Positions 10,046-20,060 of a stretch of 64,000 nt of DNA are shown here, in pieces. The stretch is from Lycocorax pyrrhopterus obiensis (Eukaryota; Chordata; Aves; Passeriformes; Paradisaeidae), in the NCBI GenBank assembly GCA_014706295.1, contig JACSVZ010000002.1:56753617-56817616 (forward strand), read 5' to 3'. The position numbers were made by a program, and so were the translations under genes. Within the stretch, counting starts at the first letter, position 1; the number at the start of each line of letters is the position of its first letter. The notes beneath the pieces are model-generated. The model did no database searches, was not told the origin of the DNA, and saw only the letters and a program-made list of their open reading frames with translations.

Positions 10046-10725
10046 TGTGAAAAATGAGGTTCACTCTCCTGTTAGGATTGAAAAGTTTAATAAAGGACAA
10101 TAAGGGACAAGGATAATAAAGCAAAAAGTCACAGCGCTGGGTGCTTTGGCACTCTGCCAAGAGCACACCTGGTATCTTGGAGACACCCTTTACATACACC
10201 TGGAGTATTCCATATTCATAAACAATTATACATATACATAAACAATTATACATATTTAAAACCCTTTCCAGGAACAGTTCAAAATGGAATGCAGTTTTCC
10301 TGTTTTGTCGGTAGTTCCCGGAATCAGCAGATCGCTGTGGGGATAAGCCTTCTGGCGTCACATATTCAAACCTTTTTCAGGAAAAGTTCAAAATGGAATG
10401 CAGTTCTCCCAGCTCGGTTCGCACGGCTTGGTAGTTCCCGGAATCAGCAGATCGCTGTGGGGATATCTTATCTGTTGCTGATAGTTGATAGCAGGAGCCC
10501 GAATAGTTCATAAGCATAGCTATTTCTAAGTTTTTGGTTGAATGAAAAAGTATTAAAAAAACCACATCTTCACAACAAAACGACCTTATATAGCATCTGT
10601 TTTGTAATAAAGCTATTTTACATATAGCATCTACTTGTGACAAAACTACTGTTTAAAAGGCTACTTTTAACATCACTTATTTTAACATTTGCAGAAAGCC
10701 AATATTATAGCATCTATTTATCACA
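10046..10725 (-). repeat. 5' LTR of the provirus
   Basis: This 680-bp partner of the LTR at 900-1569 has the same TG...CA ends and the same order of parts, including the U3 direct repeat at 10262-10344 and 10370-10465. Its TATA-like box is changed to TATGAATA at 10213-10220, whereas the 3' LTR has TATAAATA. It has a 9-bp stretch near 10170 that the 3' LTR lacks. Confidence 0.95.
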
Positions 10726-10729
10726 GTAG
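10726..10729. repeat. Target site duplication GTAG, right copy
   Basis: GTAG directly follows the LTR end (...ATCACA) and matches 896-899. Confidence 0.85.
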
Positions 10730-11344
10730 CTATAGGGATGACAAAGCATTGAAATAGACTACCTAGAGTAGATATTAAAATTTCATCAGGTAAAGATTTC
10801 AAGAACTGCTTAAGTAATCTTGTCTCAAAAGTTACATTGGTGGCGTGATTTGTCATGAAGTTTGGAGATAGATTAGATAAACTCCTGAAGTCCCTTCTGT
10901 CCCTATTTCCTATGATTTTTCAAGTGGGTATGTGAAACTCCTTGGGAAACAAAGGGACATTAAGGTACTGTAAAATCAGACCAAAAAAAGAGGAAAGGCT
11001 ATGTTATGCTGAAGTCAGTGATGTTGTTGAGTTTGGCAAACAGTATGCTTTTTTTTTAATTAAGACTTTATAACATTGCTTCATTTGTGCTCATGTATTA
11101 CTATTTTTCACCAAGTGTCCCTCATGAAAAGAATGTGGAACTGAAGTGAGTAGATGAGAACTAACTTGCAGGAGTAAATGATTCCTGAGTAATGTTTCCA
11201 AACTTACACTACTTAATGTCATTATGATGCCCCAAATAATATCTGTGCATGGGTGGCCTTGAGCAAGAGCCTAATGGCACGTACTGCGACAGCCATGGTC
11301 ACCCTAGCATGTGCAAGTCATGGTGTCGTGGAGCTCTTGTCAGG
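10730..11344. other. Unannotated spacer
   Basis: AT-rich sequence between the provirus and the solo LTR at 11350. I see no gene or recognisable repeat. Confidence 0.45.
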
Positions 11345-11349
11345 GAACT

Positions 11350-12214
11350 TGTTGGGGGTTTGAGGAGTTCTCCTGTTCTTCTTTTTCTCTTAAAGAATTT
11401 TTCCCATATATGTTTCCAAGGGGACAAATTACTGGGTGCTTAAGAAGAACAAAAGGGCCAGCCACAGAGGGCGGGGGTACAACTAGCTACTTGTTTTTCA
11501 CCTGGGGGGTGGGGGAGCAGGGTTTGCTGGTGCCCGGAGTGTGAAGAAGGTGTGGGTCAGAGCTGGAGGTTTTCTTCTTTTTTGGCGGTTTTTTCCTTCC
11601 ACCTGAGAAACCCGGATTCCCAAGCCCACCTTTCCTTGCCCTGCTGGGAGCCGGGCTGCCGCCGCTCCGCTCTCCGCAGGCGCTTGGACCCGTTCGCTGC
11701 ACTGTAGCCCTGCACACCCTCGCCAGCTGAGACCTCCCGGCGCTTCCACTGCAGCTCCAGAGTTTGATACATCTTGTCTGCCACCCGGGATCTGTGCTCG
11801 TCTCTGCTGCTCCAGCCTGCTGCTCCCGAGGGTCCGGCCGGACACCGGGATCGGCTGCCCAGAGGGTTTGTTGAAGCTTTTTGTCCATCCCTTTCCCGGG
11901 ACCCCAAGCCGCCCCTGCCAGCTGTGACTGGAACTGCACCGAAGGGGGGGAGGGGTGCCTGATAGCCGAGAGAGGCTGGCACTGGGTTTGTGGTTCTGTT
12001 TGCTGTTACTGCCATAGTTATTGTTGTTTGTTTGCCTTGTCATACATATATATATATATATTAGTAAAGAACTGTTATTCCTACCCCTCATATCTTTGCC
12101 TGAAAGCCCCTTAATTTCAAAATTATAATAATTCGGAGGGAAGGGGGTTGCATTTTCCATTTCAGGGGAGGCTCCTGCCTTCCTTGACAGACACCTGTCT
12201 TTCAAACCAGGACA
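11350..12214 (-). mobile_element. Solo LTR, ERVL-like, minus strand
   Basis: Read on the minus strand it starts TGTCCTGGTTTGAAAG and ends CCCCCAACA, with the 5-bp duplication GAACT at 11345-11349 and 12215-12219. It aligns along its length with the plus-strand copy at 42248-43407 (shared start, AAGGGGCTTTCAGGCAAA near the start, and an A-rich end). A (TA)n run lies at about 12043-12060. The middle (about 11600-11950) is GC- and CpG-rich and open in several frames, which is a composition effect. No internal viral sequence remains, so it is a solo LTR left by LTR-LTR recombination. Confidence 0.85.
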
Positions 12215-12219
12215 GAACT

Positions 12220-15200
12220 AAAAGCTAGTTTTTCCCTCAAGCCTCGTATATAGACAACAAACGTGGGATGAAAGAGCAAAAAGAATGAGTCCCTTTTTTG
12301 AGAGACCTTTTGATCCACTCCCTAGCTTCACGTACATGGAAGAGATGAAAGATTGTTAAGCTTGGTGAGAAAAACCCAAAAAGCAACTCATGCTTTGGAG
12401 CATGAGAACTAGTTAGGAAAATATTTGAGCCATTATCTTCTCTTGCTAAAAATGATCCAGCTGACTGGTGGGAAGTCAAGGGGAATGTCTCCTATCTTTA
12501 TTATCTCTGTAATGTTGGAGCAGGTAGGAAAACCCACCACATAGTAATTCAGCAATTCTCTTTGGCAATCACAATTCTAATTGGCAACAGGTTCTCTCTG
12601 TGTCTTGTACATGATGTTATCTGAAATGACACAACAGAAATAGCCATATTTTGCAACTTGCATTCTGCCCTGAATATGACCCAGCAATCAAATTTGAAAG
12701 GCTGTGTGAAAAAGCATTTTCAGGTTTCCTGGCATGCAGAAGAGAGATAGTAAAGCTGGTAAAATACTGTGAAAGGAAGTTTGGTAACGCTGCTTTTACG
12801 GGTGCTTTATTTTCATTATTCTTTATATTCCAGGGTGAAGCAGATAGTTTTCCAAGACAAACAATGATGCAAAATCATACCAGAGAGAGCAAGGAAAAGC
12901 TAGATCCATATGCTGTTTAGGAAATAGTGAAATTATGTTTCATTTTGCATTATCTTTATTCAGAGAAGAATAGAGGATCAATACTTCTCCCCCAGCTTCC
13001 AAACTTTGATCCTGGACTTTCTTTCCTACCCAGGATGTAGATTAAACTGTTCTGACAGATTCATCACTGAGTTCAGTGCACACCAAGACTTTTGTAGGAG
13101 TATATGTCCTCAGCTCTTCATCTTGCTCTAAAGTTGGAGGCAATGTTTGAACCCACGACTTTTCCTGGAAGCACAAACAGACGTGCTTACAAACAACCTC
13201 CATGATGGGAGTTGGCTGAAGGTGGCGAATATGGATAATAACCAAATGTCTGTGGATCTCTAGGACTCATGAAACCAGTCTTACAAAATATAGATGGAGC
13301 AAACCTAAGGATCCTCCTAACCTTGCTCAGAGTTGATGTATTTTGCAGATATTCAGTAAATCACTTCTTTTCACCATGCATCTGCTCCAAATGACAGGCT
13401 GCTGAGGAAAGAAAACTTTTGCCATTACCTGATGATTACTCTATGAGTCAAATCATAGACACTGACATTGCTTGCAATTGTTTTCCCTTTGAAATCTCAC
13501 TAACATAAGTGTGAATATTGTTTTCGTTCCTCCTTGATAAGCCATTGTTAGGAATAGATGTATGGGGTTTAGATAAATCCTTGCCTTTTGCCCAGGCCTC
13601 TGGCAGCAGGCAGTAGATTTATAGAGATGGCCAGCACCCCAAAACCCACTCTTGTTCACAAGTTTTTTAATGATGGCTGATTCAGTCTGTTACAGAATGA
13701 ATTACTTATTTAACACACACAAAACTTACAGACATAAAGACTTAAGACTTAAAACAGACTATTACTACACAGGAAAAAAGACAAAAGAAGCTATTAATAG
13801 CTAAATATACAGTGAACGATAGGGTGCCATTTTTAATACAGCTAGAGAAGAAATAGAATAAATTAGGATTCCATATATCTTACCATACAGTTGTTGAAGG
13901 GGCACACATAGAAATCCTTTTACTCAATTTCTGGAAAAGTAACCGTGAAGATGCATCCAGGGAGAAGCTGTCTTGCACGTTCCCAGGGAGTGTGTAAGAG
14001 ACTTCTTCCTCCAAGATAAACTGTGGTACTTTTATAGTGTAAAGCAGGCCTTTTGGTCACCTATGTTTTTTTTTTTATCTCTTCCCACATCTGCTCTCCA
14101 TACCAAGGTGTTGATTCTTGGTTAGGCTTGCAGACCTTTTGGCGCCTTCGGCCCCTAGGTTACCTCTCCTATCTGCTCTGGCCACCTGTGGTGGGGAGAG
14201 AGGGGTATGCCCTGCCACAGCCATTTACTTCAATAGAGCTGCTTGCCCTCTTTCATTTCCTGTGTTGCCTTTCCTACCTAGGAACAAACAGGCCTGACAT
14301 CAGCAGAGGGGTTTGGATAGAAAATCAAAGCAGGGATTCTTCACAGATGCTTACTCAGGTACAAGCATTCCTATTACTGCATTGTAAAGTCTCTATTTGA
14401 CATAATCCGACGTCACCACTGCACAACGGCAGAGCTATGGGATTAGCAGGCCTAGATGGCAGCACCAAGTCTGGGGCAGCTAAACAGAGCAAGTGTTTTT
14501 GCGTGAATAACTGTGGAGGTAAAATTAATAGGCGTCCAGAGTATGTAACAGACCATATTTCTCTGAAAAACTTTGGGGGTTAATACAAGTGTTGCTGGGT
14601 TGGCATTGGATTGTCCCTGGAATAACATCCTTCCCTTTCCACCTAGTGTTTGCACTAAAACCCCAGACCTTGCTGTTTGCTCTATGCCTCTAGAAAGACT
14701 TTGCAAATTGCAGTGTAGAGTGGAAGTGACAAAGCAGCATGTTTTCTTTGTGAGAAGGTACCCTGAGTACACATCCTATCATCACGATTCAGCTTTCAAA
14801 ACAGAGGTGACAATGGTGGTGGTAGATTGCCAGGGAAAAGCCTGGATGTTGTCATCATCATCTGTCCTGACTCAGCAGGAGAAGGGCCAGCCAGACGTGA
14901 CCCTGGGCAGATACCCTGGGTGACTGGTGCAACACTGAGGTGACAGGATTCTCCACAGCTCCAAAGAGGCTCTAAAGACAGGTGCAATGAGCAAGTCAGT
15001 TCCTACTCAGAAATTTTTCCTCTCTTAAAGATCAAGTATCTTGTAATATATAGTAACTTTGTTTCATTTTATTGTATCTTGAACTTTTCTGAGTTGCAAC
15101 TGAATTCCAGTCAATATATCAATATTGTCATCATATAGATAATATATATTCATAATGTATTCTAATAATATATTATCAAAATTATTATATAATATTATTA

Positions 15201-16890
15201 ATATTGCCAAATTAAGTGCAGGTCAGTACAATTCCAAAGGTCAAAGCCTCGTGTTTTCAATGTGAGCAATTCTACTGAGAAACTCAAATATAAATAAAAT
15301 AAACATAAATAAGGGAAATGCTGACTCTGAGTAACTTCTATTCCAAAAGCATTGCACACCCTTACTTAAAGAGCAAAATAAGGCTGACAGTTGCAGATTT
15401 GAGCATGTGTTCTAAAGAATCAAAAGAAAAAAAATTGGAATGCCAACCTGCTGTTGGATGTAAGCTGGGCTTCTACTTTGACTTGAAACAATGAAGTATA
15501 CACAGCTTGAACTCTGTTGCACCTACTCCCTTAATATGTTACAGCATCACAACAAAGTGTAACATAAGAGTTGATTTTTATGAAACATGTTCAGAATGTA
15601 AATTCAGCTCATCTTGTTTTTTTTTTTCTTTGGTATCAGTCTTGTAAATGCCATAGTAGACAGTGGAATCTGTGCCTGGGTGGTGCAAATGGTAAATCAT
15701 TTAAACACCTTCCTTTTCTTTCCACATCCTTGATTATTACATAGGACCCATGAAGCACAATTTTTGAAACCCTAGACCCTAAGTTAATAGGTATTCTTGT
15801 TTTGTTTGATCCTTTCCATTAACATATGGAAATTAATTCAGTATCTGGAATTTAGAATCAGATGATCTCAGTAAATGTTAGTTGATACATTTAATAGTTC
15901 AGTAGAGCACTGGGTGGGGCAGGAAGAAGAGACAGAAACATAGATATTTATATCCCTGTTGAGATGACTAAAGACAAAAATCTGAAAAAAAACCGCTTAA
16001 ATTCAAATTCCAGGTCACATACTTAGCTGCTATGGGATAGCAAAATTAGTAACCTCTTCAGCACTATCCCAGAAAACTTATATTAGTGAGAAATCTGAAT
16101 ACAGTTTAAGTACTCAATTTTAAAAACATAATGGCAGCCCTTTCAAAGAGGAGGGAAGTTGTAATAGTATCCCTACACACGCATCTTCCTGCATCTGCAC
16201 TAGAGACAATACCAGGACTGTGATTAATATCATAGACCCTCCAGCCGAAGCTTTAAAAATACCCTAATAGCTCAGCTATCTCCACAGACATTTCCTTCTT
16301 GACTTTTTTTTTCTTCCCTATTTCATGTTTTTTTTCCCTACATTGAGATGGGGCACAGCCAACATAGTCCATCTTTCTCCTCAGTCCAACTTGAGTACAG
16401 AGCATTCTTTTTGCTGGAGCCAAAGTAACTTAAGAAGTTGTCAGTGCTGTTCACAGCAGACAGAAGCAGGAGAAAAAAAGGCTCTGTTTCTGGGATCTGT
16501 TAATTATTAAAGAGCTTTCTAGCAGGCTCAGCTCCTTCACTGACTGTTCCTATGAGCCACTAGCAGAAGCTGTGTAGGTTAGTCTCTGCTGGAAGTACGT
16601 AGAAATTCAATATGTTTGCATACAAAATGACCACTGAAGAGAAAATAACAATTAATTGGCCCAGCTTCTGTCACATTTCACAGAAAATAGGGAGTGACAC
16701 ACTTTTAATGTCAAGGTTCCTATGCTTGGTTGAACTTGTCACATCTGACGAATTGAAGGCACCCAGGAAGTCTGGCAGTTTCATCTGTTTCAACACACGG
16801 TCCATGTTAATTTTGTATTTTCAGAAGTTGTAAGGGGGAAAGCAAGGAGAGAAAGGCAGATGAACCAAAGGCAAAACACTTTAGACTTTG
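12220..16890. other. Unannotated stretch
   Basis: No gene recognised. Features seen: a T-rich run near 14068, a C/T-rich and moderately GC-rich part at 14080-14300 that might be an old LTR on the minus strand (not supported by ends or duplication), and an extremely AT-rich part at 15110-15210 made of ATAT and AATATT strings. Longest frames are about 115 codons with no recognisable family. Confidence 0.4.
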
Positions 16891-16894
16891 ATAT

Positions 16895-17402
16895 TGTCTT
16901 AGGTTACGGTATAAGATGCAACCAAAAGTACGTATTCTATCACCATCTGTTAAAACCAGGCAGGGCAGTGTTCTTCATCTCTTCCATGACACATCCCTGA
17001 TAACTCCCTCCTGGGGATATCTTCTGTTAATGGGCCATCCAGCCTCACTGCATGACTCATAAAACTACATCATCCCATTGTCAGATGCTCAGCCCAGGGG
17101 GAGGAACCAAGCATTCCTACCTGGATATAATCTGAGGTTTGGAACACCACAGGCAGCCTTACCTACTGGATTCCTGGAGGATGAGAGCTGGACCTTCAGG
17201 TGAAGACCAGATCCTTTTCTACAGGATCACTGCTTCAACAGGACCACTTCATCTGGACTGCTACCACCACCCTGACTAACAGGGTGTCAGGCTGTATCTG
17301 GACTCTGTCAGTGTTCTTGTACTATTGCAGTTATTTTAATTTTCCTATTAAATTATAATTCTGACTTGTGATCTCCCACTGGTTTGTTTTCAAACTAGTA
17401 CA
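16895..17402 (+). mobile_element. Solo LTR, ERVL-like (family A, copy 1)
   Basis: It starts TGTCTTAGGTTACGG and ends CAAACTAGTACA. Flanks are GATAT (16890-16894) and GATGT (17403-17407), a 5-bp duplication with one mismatch. It aligns with the LTR at 54820-55337: shared strings include GGAGGAACCAAGCATTCC, CTGGATATAATCTGAG and CACTGGTTTGTTTTCAAAC. TATTAAAT near its 3' part may serve in polyadenylation. No internal region is attached. Confidence 0.85.
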
Positions 17403-19342
17403 GATGTCAAACTCTGAAACTTTACCTTTCTTCTTTTCGTGCGCTACATATTCAACCAGCTATTTTTATCATTAAAATAAAACTAGTACAAATACAATGG
17501 AATGGGTATTAAAATGTAAAACTGTATTTATATTGTGATCGTGATGTAAGAGTCAAGTTAGGGACTCAGGCCCCTTAAAATACATGTGTAGACACTGCGA
17601 TTTCTCTCCAGATGATGACACATCTGAGAATATTTTATTTATGAATGACCTCCTGTAAGAGTTATTTCCAAAATGTAATAAAGATGATGTTTCATGAATT
17701 GGTAAATATTTGCTTCCATGTCAGGACTCTGTACTGAATCTTACCCCAAGAAAACAGGGACAAAACCAGCCTTTTAATGACTCAGCTACATCAGATACTT
17801 TATTTGTCTGTTAATGAAAAATGTTTTTCCCCTTTAATTAAATCAACCTGTTCAAAAAATAACAAAAATTGCTTACAACAATCTGCATTTCATTCTGAGT
17901 GTGCTATTCCTCCAAACCAGTGTGAATTATAACACTTTCAAGAGAAATAATTTCTCTACCTGAAAACTTTTTTACCTATTCTCTTTAAAGAATATTTAAT
18001 GGTTTTTTCATGCTGTTTTTGTCCTCTCCTAAATTTATAAATAGCTAGCAATTAATACAAACTATATGCTTGGAAGATGCATAATGTGTCAATAAGACTT
18101 GCAAGCTTGAAATCAAGCATGTGTGTATGTCACAGCTGAATGCATAAAATAATTTTTTCAACATGACTGGACATTTGAAATAACCTATTTTATTTTGCAG
18201 AAGATTTTTTTGGAAACATAGTCTACATCATCAGGGCAAAGGAAGAGAGAAGTAGCAGGGCAGAGCTGTAGTCATCACTCCTCTGAGAAGCAGCATGGAC
18301 CTGCTATGATATATTTACAAAGTGCCTTAAACAGAGGAGCTCTCTGGCAGAGACCCCAAAGAACCATGTTAATAAAACCACTAAGTAAGAAGGGTGTTTC
18401 TCATTCCAAAAATAAGAAATGACATGAAGGTTTAACTGAGTGGAACTCTGCCCCACAGCCTATTTACTGGAGGAAGGTAGTGTGTTATGATAAATGGTGT
18501 GCGAATATAATTTTAGAGCCAAGTTGCTTTTGCTTTTGAGCAAAAGAGTGCTGGTATCAGTGTACCACAGACACATCTGTGTCACTCTGGCTATCTTTCA
18601 AATAGCCCATTGCTAAAGAATCATACCTGATACTTGTATTTATTTTTAGAGGTGAGTAATTTTCTACTTTCTTCTGTCATTTTCTCTCCTCAATTTTCTT
18701 TGGTTTCTCAGGTTGTTTGATTACTTTCAGGTCATACTGTCACAGTAATTTAAAACAGAGGTGTCTGTTATGCCCTCTGGACACCACATTGCATTTCATG
18801 TAACACTTCCTTTTGACACCATGTCAAAGTGACCTTTGCTTCTCCATCATGGGGACTGAAGCGAAAGGGAGGTTTTGAACATACATGTTGAGATTAACTG
18901 GTAATGAAATTTGTGATTCTTTTCTCTGTGTTACTGTATTCCTCCCACCATCCCCAAGCCTGATCTACATTACAAAATTTGCATCTGGGGAGTATCTATA
19001 TATGGTAATGTGAGCCAGTCAAAATGGTGTTTCTACCTTTGAATTAACACTAACTTATTGCCCTTACTGTGCTTACTCCTGGTGTATGCAATGCTTACAG
19101 ATATTCAGTTGTCCATGCCCAGTGCAGCATGCCTCTGTACTTGTTTGCCTTGTCTCACAACACTGAATTCTTTAAACAACTCTTGAAACAGTTTGGCAAC
19201 TCAATGACATTATGCAACAACATGTCTGTCTTCATCCTCTCGTATCTTCCCACACACACACCCCTACCTTTAAAAATCTGTCTTTACTTGCTAATTTGTG
19301 TGTGAATAGAAGAATCTGTTTTCACACTAAAAGATACAATCC
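17403..19342. other. Unannotated stretch
   Basis: AT-rich, non-coding by appearance. No repeat family, RNA gene or convincing reading frame seen. Confidence 0.4.
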
Positions 19343-20060
19343 TGTCACGATCCGCTAATACAAGCGGGAGTTGTGATGGTTCATTTACCAATCTCAGAGT
19401 GCAAAAGACACAACAGGGATTTCAGTTTAATCAAACAATGCACTTTTATTGAGTGCCAACAACATCAAACAGTGCACCTTTATTAAGTGCCAAAAACACG
19501 ATTATGCGATAGAGGAGAGAGAGAATGAGATATAAAGAAACAAAGTAGAGAAGAAGGGGGGGGGATAGCTACCAACGGGTGAGACGAAGTCTTCGTGGTC
19601 CTCTGCCAATAGACTCGCTGGCATCCGTGGGGACATCTCATCAGGGTTAATTCAGAAAGTCCCTTTACAGTCTTTTTCGGAAGCGGGAGGCAACTGGCCA
19701 AGAGGTGAGGAAATCTACAACCACTGTGTTGTGAGGCCCGTTGTTTTGGGATACGGGAGCAGGTGTATAGGACAGGTCATTCCTTCTCGCTTCAGTGCAG
19801 TCCTTCCCACCTTAAGCAGAAAGAATGGCGCCTACCGCGACTTGTTCCTCAGGAATGCACCAGCAGGCGCACCTGCAGGCAACACTTGGCCAACATCCCA
19901 CTTTCGCCAGGCCAGGGCTCCTGCACAGAAGTCCTCTTTTCCTTTTGGGGTTTTTAGGGTTTTCAGTCTCTGTCCTAGTCGATGATCGTGAGGCAGATGA
20001 GGGATTTTCGGACCGTCTCTTAGAAATCCCTGATTCTGCTCCTGCCTGATCTGTCCATAT
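19343..20060 (-). mobile_element. LTR, minus strand, right boundary uncertain
   Basis: The plus strand starts TGTCACGATCCGC; on the minus strand this is the U5 end. Two AATAAA-type signals (minus strand) lie in a tandem duplication at about 19431-19498. The body is CpG-rich and GC-rich relative to its surroundings (about 19580-20040), as LTR U3 and R regions often are. I could not find a matching duplication on the right, so the LTR may be truncated there. Frames of 60-85 codons inside it are chance. Confidence 0.6.
19431..19498 (-). repeat. Tandem duplication of the polyadenylation region
   Basis: Two adjacent units of about 34 bp share TCAAACA(A/G)TGCAC(T/C)TTTATT, each giving one AATAAA on the minus strand. 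The LTR therefore has a doubled polyadenylation signal. Confidence 0.75.

Larger units (their letters stand above)
900..10725 (-). mobile_element. Near-complete gammaretrovirus-like endogenous provirus
   Basis: The element is read on the minus strand: 5' LTR 10046-10725, leader to 9334, gag 9333-7347, pro-pol 7346-3842, env 3439-1588, polypurine tract 1583-1570, 3' LTR 1569-900. It is flanked by a 4-bp duplication. The single zinc knuckle, the UAG between gag and pro in one frame, the PPSY motif, the DD35E integrase and the CWVC motif in SU all point to class I, gammaretrovirus-like ancestry. All genes carry stops or frameshifts, so this copy cannot produce its full protein set. The two LTRs differ at about 23 positions plus three indels by my eye count (about 3.5%), so the insertion is neither brand new nor very ancient. 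Confidence 0.95.

Noticed and set aside
900..10725. Assignment of the provirus to alpharetroviruses
   Set aside because: A single zinc knuckle, UAG readthrough between gag and pro, a CXXC motif in SU and a 4-bp duplication fit class I, not alpharetroviruses.
11487..12205. Overlapping minus-strand frames of 150-235 codons
   Set aside because: They lie inside a solo LTR with defined ends and duplication; GC-rich composition explains the lack of stops, and there is no family similarity.
13650..14400. Possible minus-strand LTR
   Set aside because: Composition is suggestive, but neither ends, duplication nor a second copy were found.
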